A stretch of DNA of 64,000 nt from Cannabis sativa (lineage: Eukaryota > Streptophyta > Magnoliopsida > Rosales > Cannabaceae): assembly GCF_029168945.1 (NCBI RefSeq), contig NC_083604.1, positions 34,157,686 through 34,221,685 on the forward strand, given 5' to 3'. The notes under the pieces were generated by a model. That model ran no database searches. It had not been told where the DNA came from and was given only the letters and a program-made list of their open reading frames with translations. This document shows positions 47,797-59,205 of the stretch, one piece after another. Numbering within the stretch: the stretch's first letter is position 1; each line of letters starts with the position of its first letter. The position numbers and the translations under genes were made by a program.

Positions 47797-48996
47797 ATGG
47801 GTTCCAAGCGTAGTAGAACGGGGCAATCGGGTGCGTCATCATCGAAACCGCCAACACCGGCGTCAAAGGCCAATTATGAAAAAGATAGATTTGTGAGTTT
47901 GAAAGCGCAAGAAAGATACTTTGAACTGCAAAAGAGAGCCTTCATTATCGATCGTGGTATTGAATATGATGACAATCCCATCTCGAATAATCCATTATTC
48001 GAGACCATGAGGCAACAGATTCAGAATCGCCACTGGGCGCAGTTAGTGAACATTTCAGAAAGAATCAATCAGACTCTGGCTCTTGAATTTTTAGCCAATT
48101 GGCCTGAGGCACAAAATGAAAGGGTAAGGGTACGCAAAACAACTGTGCGAGTAAACATTAACACCATCCATCAAATGTTTGGCATGCCAAGAGAGGAAGA
48201 AATTCTTATGGAGGAAACATATAGACAATTTATGCAAGAAAAGTTTGACCCTGTGGACTTGGCGGAAACAGTTGGTTTTCCGGGGTTGAGATTGCATGAG
48301 GTGGATGAAGAGCCCCAAAAGCTTTATCGATGTGAACTGAACCAAGTGGCTCGCGCTTGGATGTTTTTTGTAAGTGCTATGCTTATGCCTAGTAAGCATT
48401 TGTCGGATTTTCCGTTGGATAGACTCCGAATTGTTCATGCAATAATGAAGGGAATCTATGTGCCAGTTGGAGGTATAATTTTGCAGAGTTTCGATAACAT
48501 GGTCAAAGCCACTGCACATACAGGAATTGGCCTAGCAGGAATTATAACTGAGTTGTGTGTTGCGAATGGTGTGCCACAATATCCTTATGATAATCAAGTA
48601 CAACCACAACGGAATATTGATTGGACAATGGTACGCAACCTAAAGCCCCCTCATCCATATGGTCAACCGCCTCCTCCTCGTCGCAACCAACAGCCAGAAG
48701 TTCATGTCCCCGAGGAAGAGGACAATCCAAATGCAGAAATGCCTCAAGCGGTTCCCACATCCACTCCTCTTGATGCGGGGATGCAACATATCCATGCTCA
48801 ACTCAACTACATCATCCAGCAAAACAATCATATCCAGAGTTACATGGTGCAAAGAAGTGAATTTGATGAGAATCAAGTGAGGCAGTTCAATCATTTAATT
48901 GATTCGTGGAGTCTTGGGGTCGAGGACCTGAATTACTTGGCATATCCTCCGCGTTTTCAACCTTATGATCAGCCACCACCGCCCAACCCCTTCTGA
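47797..48996 (+). CDS. Athila ORF2 (env-position protein), 399 aa
   Basis: The frame is open from 47776; the first ATG is 47797. The N-terminus is basic and serine/proline-rich (MGSKRSRTGQSG). The middle (residues about 25-260) has RVRVRKTTVRVNINTIHQMF and PSKHLSDFPLDRLRIVHAIM, which I associate with the plant-retroelement domain annotated as putative plant transposon protein in the Athila env-position ORF. The C-terminus is proline/glutamine-rich with QPPPPNPF at the end and a likely helical segment around HAQLNYIIQQNNHIQ. I see no signal peptide or clear membrane segment, so envelope function is not supported. Function unknown. Its last third is duplicated at 38389-38810. Confidence 0.85.
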   Translation: MGSKRSRTGQSGASSSKPPTPASKANYEKDRFVSLKAQERYFELQKRAFIIDRGIEYDDNPISNNPLFETMRQQIQNRHWAQLVNISERINQTLALEFLANWPEAQNERVRVRKTTVRVNINTIHQMFGMPREEEILMEETYRQFMQEKFDPVDLAETVGFPGLRLHEVDEEPQKLYRCELNQVARAWMFFVSAMLMPSKHLSDFPLDRLRIVHAIMKGIYVPVGGIILQSFDNMVKATAHTGIGLAGIITELCVANGVPQYPYDNQVQPQRNIDWTMVRNLKPPHPYGQPPPPRRNQQPEVHVPEEEDNPNAEMPQAVPTSTPLDAGMQHIHAQLNYIIQQNNHIQSYMVQRSEFDENQVRQFNHLIDSWSLGVEDLNYLAYPPRFQPYDQPPPPNPF

Positions 48997-50288
48997 TGGG
49001 GGTTCAGGTAAGTCCTTCTCACCTTGAGTATAATAGAACATTGGGGACAATGTCATATTTAGTTTGGGGGGAGCGACTTAAAATAAATTTTTAAAATTTT
49101 GCACTTTAATTTCTGCATTTTAATTTTCTGTTTTAGTTTTTCTGTTTTAGTTAAGGAATGGCAATAAGCTTGACGATAGTTGTATACTGCTGATTAGTGT
49201 GATGTGTTCTGAAATTGTAAAATAACTGTGTGCTTGATTCTGTTAACTCTTTGGATTAGTTTGGATGCTTAGAAACATGTGTTTATCTGCTAATATTCAA
49301 TCTGTGAAAATTGTTATAATTGTTTTACTATGGTTTGTGGTAAGATTGACAGGATAGTTTAGAACTTGCATGCTTATTCTCTTGAGACGAAATCCTTGAT
49401 AGTGTTCATTTGGAATATGATTTAGGCATTTGTTGGATAGTTTGAGCCTTTCAAGCCTACCGTAAAAAGATGTATCCATAGTTAACCTTTTGAGCCTAAA
49501 CCTATTATGTTTTTCACCCATCGAAAATTTTTTTTTAACCACACTATTAATTTTTTTCTTCACCATGTTATCCATGATATCATAAGCTACATAATTAGTT
49601 TGGGGGAGGAGAAACATTTAGTGTGAGGAAATAGTGAGAGGGAGAAAAACTTATAAGATTGAGAAGAAAAAAAAATTGTGTAATTCAATGTCACTGAAAA
49701 AAAAAATGGAATATGATGAAAAAAAAACACAATAAAAAGTAAAAATATGTGTGAAAAAAAAAAAAAAATTTCAGTGATGTTGAAAAATAATAGAGATGTC
49801 TTCTATCAATCTTGGTAAATTCAGGGAATATTATGAGATCTTAGAAAAAGAAAAGTAAGAAGCTTGTGGGTTCTGTTTGTGTGCTTATGATATCTTTAGC
49901 CAAAATTGTCTTTTGCCTATCCTTGAATATCTGAGCCATATTACCTAAAGCCTTGAAAAGACCTAATGATTCCAGAGAATACTGTCAACATTAGTGGAGA
50001 AAGGTAAGCATGCAAGCTTATGAGTTATCGAGGTACGTAGGCTGTTGGAAAGAGTAAAGCTTTTATAACAATGTTTCACATTTGAATAAATTTTTGCAGT
50101 TGTACATAGTGTTATAAACTGAGCATCTAAATTAATTGTTAGAGTTGATAGAATTGAAATTCTAGTTTGCGCAATGGAAGAGAACAACACATGAGGCAGT
50201 AGTATTATGATTATCTGATAGCGCAGTTAGTAGTTAGTTTTTTTTTTATCTTACTCGAGGGCGAGTAAGAGTCTAGTTTGGGGGAATT
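48997..50288 (+). promoter_or_regulatory. Athila 3' non-coding region
   Basis: No gene. It has hairpin ACATTGGGGACAATGT (49038-49053), purine tracts AGTTTGGGGGGAG (about 49061) and AGTTTGGGGGAGG (about 49599), A-runs, a 16-bp imperfect inverted repeat (49683-49698 with 49769-49784), the stem-loop at 50250-50269, and the terminal polypurine tract at 50275-50288. Confidence 0.85.
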
Positions 50289-51542
50289 TGTTAGGCTAAA
50301 ATTAGTCGAAGATTCGGGTCATATTTCGGTTAGTTTTCACTCTTTGTTTCTAGTTTTAGGGCTATATTACGCTTGATTCTCTTGTTTCAGGTCCTCGGGC
50401 ATTTAAAGAAAGTATGTACAAGAATTGAGGAAAAATGGTGAAAGAATCAAGAAGAAAATCCAAAATTGGTGTCGCTGCCAGTTCCAGTCGCGACTAGGAA
50501 TTTGCCAGTCGCGACGGGAATTGGCAGAGACATCCCCAAGAATTCAAACTGTACTCCAGTCGCGACTGGGAGTCTTCCAGTCGCGACGGGAACTGGCAGA
50601 AAGTTTTAAAAAAATTCGAAGTGAACTCCCGTCGCGACGGGGGCTTTGCCAGTCGCGACGGGGACGCTTATGACGGGATTTTTGGGCAATTTCGTAATTT
50701 CACGAATTTTAAAGATGAGAATTGGTTTAAATAGCAAGGGTTCGTGAAAAGAGAGGGAGATTCAGAATTGGAACCCTAGAAACAAAGGAGGAGGCTAGAA
50801 GAGCGGCTTGTGGCGACCCGGATCAATTGCTTCAACTAGTTCTTTCTCTTCTCTTTAATTTTTCTATGTTCTTTTCTATTTCAATGTTAATTATGGATTT
50901 GATTATGGATGTTTTGAACTAAACTCCTATTTAGGGAGAATGATGAATGTTGTTTAAGTTTTTTCCTAGTTAATGATTAATTGCCATTCCTCCATCTTGA
51001 TTGTGAATACTATTCATATTTGTGTTTAATTTCCATGTGCAAGATTGATCACCTTTTACATGTTTTATGATCTCAATTCAAAATCTGAAAAGTGAGAATT
51101 GAGAATGCTAAAATTGGATAGTCTAGGTTTTGATGTGAAACGAAAGTATTTACATAGCCTTTGTGACATTTAGATTATTGCTTAATGCTGATTTCATGTT
51201 GGTTTAATGAAGAGATTAATTAGAGAGCATGAGATTTAGAACCTAGAAGATCTGAAAAGAGCTAGGTTAATTCATAATCTGTCATTCACTTCAAGAGAAG
51301 GATAGCATTTAAACATTAACATTGGTAACTTAACAACAGGATTCGTCTCCCTATTTTCTTATCTTGATTAATCTTCCTTTTGTTAGTTTTAATTTTCTGA
51401 ATTGTTTTATTTAATTCATAAAAAGTATTCTTTTACAAGATAGAATCAATAGTATAATTTAGTAGTAATTAGTCCAATTCCCTGTGGTTCGACCTCACCT
51501 GTGTGAGTGTACTACTTGATTGCGTATACTTGCGTAGTGATT
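50289..51542 (+). repeat. Athila LTR-c, 3' LTR lacking 15 terminal bases
   Basis: It starts TGTTAGGC right after the polypurine tract and matches LTR-b to GTAGTGATT at 51542. The last 15 bases present in LTR-b (through TTTAGCAACA) are absent, and copia E sequence (GACTCGCATACTGG) follows directly. Confidence 0.95.
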
Positions 51543-52609
51543 GACTCGCATACTGGCAGTTCACCTAAGACGACATTTTTCAATGGACCGTCTTTGGTGA
51601 GCCTATTGAGTCTATCAAAGCCTATATGACCTAAACGTAAATGCCATAGATAAGTTTGATCATCGTTATCAATCTCTTTACTTTTTAGGTTTCTAGGTCT
51701 AGCTACACTGAAAAGTTCACTATTTAGTGAGATTTGAGTACTCGGTCTTAAAACATAAAGCCCTTGTTCCATTATAGCAACACATATTTGAAATCCATTA
51801 CGAGAAATTGAACAATTTGTACTCGAAAAATTCAATATATAAGATTGTGTTTGCAAACATGAGACACTAATCAAGTTTCTACTAAAGTTTGGAATAAATA
51901 AAACATTTTCTAAAATTAAAAATCTTTGTTGAAACTTGATGCGGGCTTTTCCTCTAGCTTTGACCGATACTAATTCGCCATTGCCAACTTTAAGCTGTAA
52001 CTCTCCTGGAAGCAGATTTTCCCAAGTTTCAAGCAACTGCAGTGAAGAACATACATGGTTAGTAGACCCAGAATCAACAATCCAGATGGATTTGTCGTTC
52101 TCTAAAACACATGATTCAAAGACAAAAGCATTACCTTCGTTCGAATTGTTTAGAAGCCTGGGACATCGTTCTTCATGATGACCCTTTCCATTACAATTCG
52201 AACATAGAAGATTATGTTTGATAATTGTACTTGAAGAAGCAGTTTTGCTAGATCCTTCATACCTAGTCCTTTTCCTTCGATTATTGATTGCAAACCCAGG
52301 GGGATTCATTGCAATCAAGTTCCGTTCATGGGCTCGTAATTCTGCTTCGAGCTTGTCCATGTCGGAGGAGTTAGAATTATTGATCATGTAAGAGATAACA
52401 AATTCATTATACTCCGGAGGAAGACTATTGAGGATAAGTTGGACCCATTGTTCTCTTGATAAATCAATTCCTAGTAGATTTGCCTTTTGGAACTTCAGAT
52501 TCATCATCAACAGGTGCGAGTTTATGCAACTACCAGGATGCATTTTCACACTATAGAGTTCTTTTGCTAAGATAGTAACTAAGAGAGGATCGGGGTGAGG
52601 GTTATTCAT
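51543..52609 (-). pseudogene. Copia E gag, protease and pre-integrase part
   Basis: The minus-strand frame encodes a shortened gag, a knuckle CSNCNGKGHHEERC, the aspartic protease site IWIVDSGSTNHVC, and a pre-integrase domain ending TYLWHLRLGHIGFDRLNRL and LPVCES, where the Athila LTR cuts in. The rest of the integrase resumes at 38185 on the left. The likely start is the ATG at 52609 (MNNPHPDPLL), just after a GTTGTAG acceptor-like site. Compared with copia D, about 115 residues of the gag N-terminus are missing, so gag is probably defective. Confidence 0.88.
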
Positions 52610-55306
52610 AATGACACTACAACACATCAATAAAACAGAGTTAAGGTTTTGGCTCATAAATTCATACACAATTCAGAAAATAACAAGTAATGACATATGT
52701 TATAGAAATATTAAATCTAACATAGTTTATTTTCCAAGGTATTTCAACAAACTGATACAGTGTCCCGTTTAGGCGAGAGTCAAAGCATCATCCATTGAAT
52801 AGAGTTGTCAGCTCATCTAAAATGATAACCATTCTAGCAACCTTTTATTCGATCAAGATTGGAATTCAGCGTTGTCCCGTTTAGGCGAGAGTCAAGGCAA
52901 TTCTATCTTATGAGCTTCCACCATTGTTTCATAACTTGCAAGTCAAGTATGGTCGCCACCATTAGGGTGATCTATACCATACAAAACACTTACAAACTAC
53001 TTATCATGCGAGGTTAAACGGTGCGAAATTGCTCATGAACGTTCCTCCATTAGGGAGGATTACTCACTAAAACAAACGCGGTGTAAAACCCACAATGGAG
53101 ATCGAATGTCTCTTGATTAAAAGCTCATTATTTAAAAAAATATATATGTATTTTGTATAATCATTTAAATTCGATATTATAATAATGAAAAATTACAAAT
53201 TAAAGTTGGTTTAAATAAAAATCAACTTTAATTAATTTTCAATTATTATTTAAATTTGAAAAATAAATTCAAATAAATATCGAATAAGTTCCATAATATA
53301 ATAATGAAAAATTAAAAATCAAAATTGATTTAAATAAAAAAAATCAACTTTAATTAATTTTCAATTATTAATTAAATTCAAAAAAAAAATTGAATAATAA
53401 TGGAACAAATTTGAAAATATCTTGTTTAAGTTGTTTTAGAAGAATCTAAAAAATCAACTTAAATATCTTTCAAATCAGATTTAATTAAATTCAAAATTAA
53501 GTTGTAACCACTTAATTTTGTAGATATTTTAAGTTAATATTCAAAAAGATATTAACCTAAAAATATCTAAAATATTCCATTTAAAGTTAATATTTGAAAA
53601 AATATCAACTTAAAAATATCTAAAGAATCTTAATAACCAATGCCTAAAATTCCTCAACTTAATTTTGAAATTTTGAATTCAAAAGATATTCATATTTAAG
53701 TTGGTTAGTTGTAGACAACTAAATATCAACTTAAATGGGAATATTTAATGAAAAATTTAAATTAAGTTTCAGAAAGAATCTAGATGGTTATAATTCTATA
53801 TTTAATTAAATACAAGAAAATACATATAGTTTAGCTTAGAATATAAAATTCTTTAAACTATGATTTTCTAAATTAATTTCAAAATAAATGAAATTAATTA
53901 TGTTGCTAATTCAATTTTAATTAGGTTAAACTAGTGTAACTAACCTAGTACAGTCATTCAAATCAGGCAAATGGGCCTTCACAATTGGGGTGGTTTGTGT
54001 GAGGGGGTGCTGGGTTCAGTATGTCGTACCCACTTCTATGGCTCCCAACTCTCACACAAGGCGCAAAAGAGAGGAATTTAACCTTAATAAGAACAACTGT
54101 TATTAATTGAATAGGCCCAAAAACTAAATGGGCCTAAATAAATCCTATCAAGAACTATGATAATTTATTTTAGCAACATTAACCTATATGCATCTATAAT
54201 AAAATTAAACACATAGGCTCACACAGGCACACTTTGGATGGGTCCTATCATGTTGCTAGGTCATACACAGATGAAAGAAGATTGTAAATTATACCTGTTA
54301 CAAATTATTATCTTGACCAAGGGAGCCATCAGATCATTAGATCTGGCAAAAGGTAACCATGGCTATTTGCAATCAAGTAATAATAGGTTTTTAAAAACTT
54401 ACAAACAAGTTAAAAACACATACTCCTGCAACAAGGTTAGTTGGATAGTTGGATGTAGGATTTATTTAATTTTAAATAATTAATTTCGAAAATAATTAAT
54501 TAAATAAAAAAAATATATTTTTTTTTTAATATTCGAAAAATAATTTAAAAAAAAATTTCAGAAATTAAAATTAAATTTCGAAAATAAAATAAAATTTAAA
54601 ATTAAACCTACTTTTATCTTATATCTATTTAAAATTACATAATTAAAAATATCTTATTTTAAATTTAAATAAGGTCAAAATATCTGAAAAGATTTAAAAA
54701 AAAATCTTAAAAGATAAGATATTTTTAAAATATCTTAAAAGATATTATAAATATCTTATAAAATCTGACCTTAAATTTAAAAAAAATATAATCAAATTTA
54801 AAAATAAGATAAATTTTTTAAGCAAAAAGATAAATACTAATTCTATTCAAATTCAAATTACACTAATATCTTGAATTAAATTAATTCAAAATGATAATTA
54901 GAATTGAATTAGGAATAGTAATAGTATATATACAAAACCATACAAAAAATTGGAAGTTAATTCCATGAAAAAGTATGAAAAATTGAAGAAAAAAGAAAAA
55001 ATTCGAAACTGTACGGACAGTTCTGCGATCGCAGAAAAATATCAGCACAGCCCCGATTTTGTCAAATCTTCAAAAAATCATAACTAATTCAAATAAAATC
55101 CAAATTGAGTTCTGTAAAAGGCTAACTTGTTTAATTTTTTCCATACTATCCAATAAAAATAATTCCAGAATCGAAATCACAATTATTTTTCACGAAAATT
55201 TCACAAACATCAATCAATCATCAAATAACACTCAATACAACATGATATCATCCAAAGAACATACAAATAATCGTTTTAAAGTCCAAATTTCTTGCAAGTA
55301 AATCAA
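52610..55306 (-). promoter_or_regulatory. Copia E long leader
   Basis: No gene. Nearest to gag is the conserved leader with the 23-bp direct repeat (52761-52783 and 52873-52895). Then follow about 2 kb of very A/T-rich DNA with conserved islands near 53930-54070 and 54210-54450. The GC-rich palindromic patch lies at 55007-55034. Homologous features appear in copia D in the other orientation. Confidence 0.8.
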
Positions 55307-55313
55307 TTACCAT

Positions 55314-55326
55314 GGCTCTGAGGCCA
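55314..55326 (-). promoter_or_regulatory. Copia E primer binding site, variant
   Basis: The minus strand reads TGGCCTCAGAGCC next to the 5' LTR. The expected initiator-Met site is TGGTATCAGAGCC, so two adjacent bases differ. This may be damage after insertion. Confidence 0.8.
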
Positions 55327-55328
55327 GT

Positions 55329-57222
55329 TGTTGGAAATTATTTTACCAGGATCTTAGATCTACTCACAAGTATGTTTATTAACATCCTAAATAAGAACTT
55401 TCTAAAACGATAAATTAAACACATATAAAGTTCAAGAAACCTTACATTGGGTGCAGCGGAATATAATGACTCCTTCCGTTCAGATCTCTAACCCTTGATT
55501 CCTTTCTGTAGCAGAGTATTATCAAGATCTGAACCTGGATCTCTTTCTCTGAATCCTTGATGCTGAATCTCCTTTGCTGATGATCTTTCTTCACGATCTT
55601 CCTCACTATGATTGAGGTATTGCTTGATGTGTGTGGGCACTACTCTAATCACTAAAGTAATTTCGAAATTCAAAGGAAGAAGGAAGAGAGAGAGTGGCGG
55701 CTAGAGAAAAGAGAGAGGAGGCTCAGGTTTTTCTGATTCAGAAAGTGTGTTTTTCCTGAAGCCTTCACTATCTATTTATAGCATTCCACTAGGGTTAGAT
55801 TTGAATTATATGGCATTAAAATAATGAAAAAATCAATTTAAAAAGCTACAATAGGTGGCCGGCCCTAGCTAGGTGGACTGGGCCTTGATTTTTGCAATTT
55901 TGCAATTTTAACACCTTTTGTATCTGATTTTCTCAAAAATGCCAATTTCCTAATTCAATCATTTAAATGCCAATTCTAACTATTTAATAACTATAAATAA
56001 TTATTAAATAATATTGTCATTTATCATATTTATTAATTGAACCATACAAAATATCATAATTAACAAATATGCCCCTATTAACTCTTTCTTTACAATTTTC
56101 ACCTTACTTAGTGAAAATTTCACAAATAGACATAGTCTAATTCGTGAATTATAATTGATTAATCAAAACCAATTACATGAGTCTTACAAACAATATTATC
56201 TCAACTAGTGGGGGGACCATGGGTCTATATAACCGAGCTTCCAATAAGTAGATCAAGAATTTAGCACTAAAATTCACTAACTTATTAATTCTTCGTTGAA
56301 TCCACGCATAGAACTTAGAATTGCACTCTCAGTATATAGAATGCTCTATATGTTCCACCATATAGACACATCATTAGTTATCCATTGTTATAATCCTAAT
56401 GTGATCAATGATCCTCTATATGAATGATCTACATAGTAAAGGGATTAAATTACCGTAACACCCTACTATGTATTTTATCCTTAAAACACTTGACCCCGTA
56501 TAAATGATATTTCAGCTTATGTGAAATGAGATCTCCACCATTTATTTTTGTTTGGTCAAGCTCGAAGGAAATCATCCTTTGCTTACTATTTGCCAGATAG
56601 AAGCTATAGATTCCATGTTTATGCTAGCGCTCCCACTCAATTGCACTACCGTGTTCCCAAAATGTACGTATCACCCTGACCTAAAAGTAGGCTTAACTAA
56701 CAAATCAAAGAACACGAATAGCCTTTCAAGATTGAGCCTAATCATAACAGGATTAAGATCATTTGATCTAGGATCAACTTGGCGATATTGACTTGAATAG
56801 ATTTTACGGTAAGTTTAATTAAATCTAAGTCAAAGTTCAATATCAGTCCCTTCCGATGCATACTCCATGCATCCAACCTGAGCTTTACTTTAACCAATGT
56901 TCTGGAAAGAACATAGTATTTCTCCAAATACAAGTAAACTCTTGTTGTAGATTATCATATCAGTAAAACCCTGTGTCTGATAAATCTAGGAAACTTTATT
57001 CACATAGTCATGTTTACTTTCCAATGTGATGACAGCACAATAAACATGATCAAGTATGTGAAAAGGGTTTAAGATGAATTTATAAATCAATTAGACAAGC
57101 AATTGATAAAGTGAGCCAAAACATACACAAATGAATGAAAAATACTTTTGTTTCTTTATTGATGTTGAATAAAAAAAAAATTACATTGAAATGGAGTTTT
57201 ATTTAGGGCATAAAACCTAACA
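55329..57222 (-). repeat. Copia E 5' LTR
   Basis: TGTTGGAAATT to AAACCTAACA, 1,894 bp, the same length as the 3' LTR. It is bordered on the right by ATTAT (57223-57227). Copia D DNA resumes immediately after. Confidence 0.96.
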
Positions 57223-57227
57223 ATTAT

Positions 57228-58592
57228 TTCTATGTTTATCAATAATTTTTAATTCTCATACAATTATTAAGAATTTGTTTAATAAAAGGATCTTATGATC
57301 TGATAGGGGTGGAGAAAAGTTAAGAAAACTATGCAGTTCAACGATCTTTTATATCTAATGAACTCTGGATAGTATTCAACCCCACATAAACTCTATCACA
57401 CTAAGAGAATCATGATCTTTACAACCTTTAGGGGTGGATCCTACTCTCTATATACTTAGGGGTGGAGGTTATCCATAGTACCCTATATGTATATTCTTAG
57501 GGGTGGAGTCCATTCCACAATTCCCTATGTAACACATATCTTCTTTAAACATGGAAGTAATATAATGAGTTAGCTGTTGTCAATATAAATTCTTGATCTT
57601 GATTGTATGTTCCATTTCGATTTTACTGTTGTAAGTAAAAGTTTGATACCTTTGAAAGTTCTTTGTTAAAGTTTCACACTACCTTAATTGAGTGGGAGAA
57701 TTTTAAAGTTCTATACCCATCTTCATTAGGTTGATACTTGTGATAGGTACTTAAGAACACTACTGAAAAGCAAATCTAACCATTCACATGGATAGGAATA
57801 GCTTATCAGAATTATGAGAATAAGATAAAGAACTCTAGTTCAGTCCATTCGAATGACTTGAACAATGAATTCTTAATCCTCATAAAATTTGATGGTATCT
57901 TAATTTTGATTACTTTATCTCTGGCATGTATTTTTCACTTCAAATACTAGTCTGCTATGTTGTTGACTTAGTCTTAACTTAAAGTTTTAAGACTAATACA
58001 AAAGTCACAACTAGGTAACTCTCTAAACAATCAGAGGTTAAAAGTATTATTTAACCAGACATCTGCTATTGAGTGGGAGCTATCTGAGATGTAATCAAAT
58101 AGGGAACATTAGAAGATATTCAAGAAAGATTTATGAAAGTGATCTATATGTTAGATATTAAGGAACTGTGTATCAGTTGTCCTTGTATCTCACCATCTAA
58201 TTTTCGAAATTCTTGAGATGGTGCTTACTTTGGGGGTGGAGGAATTATTGTATAATAATTCAAGCTCTACCAGAGAAGAACTATAACTTGGTCTATTCAA
58301 AAATACCAGAAAGTTATATCACTGAAGATAAGTCTACACTGTATTATCTCAATTACATATTTTAAAATATGAGAGATATGTCTTCTGTTAATTCAAATGT
58401 ACTTTTAAAACAGTAAAGATTTCAGTATCCCTTGATGAGTAAAGCATATAGTAAAGGATGTTTCATAAGAGTTTTTATGAACTAGTTTCCAGATGTTTGG
58501 GTGGATTCAAATATACTACACTTGATCTGAAGATCAAGACATCAGATTGACCTATTTGCACAGTTTGTTTTATATTAGTGCAAGTGGGAGTT
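57228..58592 (+). pseudogene. Copia D 3' internal remainder and polypurine tract
   Basis: Continues copia D after the E insertion. GATAGGGGTGGAG near 57306 followed by ATGCAGTTCAACGATC resembles the integrase RGGEL segment of copia E. Further AGGGGTGGA pieces near 57430, 57462 and 57499 look like scrambled pol relics. No frame survives. It ends with CAAGTGGGAGTT (58581-58592), the polypurine tract. Confidence 0.85.
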
Positions 58593-59055
58593 TGTTGGGT
58601 TTTATGCCCTAAATAAAACTCTTTACAATCTGATTAGTTATCAATATAAGAAATTTGAAGTGATTGATGTTTGCATGAATTTTACATGCTAATGGTTTAA
58701 TATGTTTATTACATTCACACACACAAAATCAGTTAAATCCAGATCATATGTTTATTCACAATTACAGTATCGTCAACACAGTGGAATGTGATTGTGATCA
58801 TATGTATCAAAAGTATTGGTCCCTGTTTCATCAGTGTTATTGGATTTACACTAATGTGATAATCAGCGATGATGTGTACTTACACTTGGAGTAAGTGTTA
58901 TGTTCTTTCCAGGACATTAGTAAAGTATACTAGTTTCGAATGTATGGAGTATACATTGGACTGGACCGATATTGCAACTAAGTTAAGATATTACAAACTT
59001 ACCGTTATACATATCTTTCCAAGTCAATATCAGTAGTTGATCTTAAGATTAAAAG
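58593..59055 (+). repeat. Copia D 3' LTR, first 463 bp
   Basis: TGTTGGGTTTTATGCCC begins the LTR. It matches 26841-27305 apart from a few substitutions and small indels, then stops at AAAAG where the Cassandra element begins. The remainder of this LTR is not in the window. Confidence 0.93.
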
Positions 59056-59205
59056 TGTAACGTCCCCGCTTCAAGCCTCCATTGGGCCCTTACACCCACG
59101 GACTAATGGCTCTTATACACGAGTACGCCACTCTGGCTGCTTCCTGGATTGACGACTGACCCTACAGACCAACACGAGTGTTTCCAGCGTGCTTTGTCCT
59201 CACTC

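Larger units (their letters stand above)
38186..51542 (+). mobile_element. Athila-like composite with three LTRs
   Basis: An Athila-type gypsy insertion in copia E. LTR-a (38186-38388, truncated) joins directly to 3' internal DNA (38389-40102). LTR-b (40103-41371) follows, then a complete internal region and LTR-c (50289-51542, lacking its last 15 bases). The repeat unit is 10,186 bp and the first unit retains 1,917 bp, so 8,269 bp are missing. The right flank resumes GACTCGC, consistent with loss of the LTR end plus four bases of a GCAGG target duplication. Confidence 0.93.
33685..57222 (-). mobile_element. Copia E, minus strand, TSD ATTAT
   Basis: The element has two 1,894-bp LTRs (33685-35578 and 55329-57222) flanked by ATTAT at 33680-33684 and 57223-57227. 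Without the Athila insertion (38186-51542) it measures 10,181 bp. Order along the minus strand: 5' LTR, primer site, leader, gag-protease (right of Athila), integrase, RT and RNase H (left of Athila), polypurine tract and 3' LTR. By eye the LTRs differ at about 21 positions (near 1.1%). Confidence 0.95.
26841..59055 (+). mobile_element. Copia D, gag-only element split by copia E
   Basis: A plus-strand copia element: 5' LTR 26841-28747, primer site 28750-28762, long leader, gag 32362-33228, then interruption by copia E (33685-57222 with its TSD), 3' internal remainder 57228-58580, polypurine tract 58581-58592 and a partial 3' LTR 58593-59055. About 6.3 kb of internal DNA remain once E is removed. 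No working pol is present, only scattered degenerate integrase-like text after the E insertion. It looks like a non-autonomous derivative. Confidence 0.9.
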
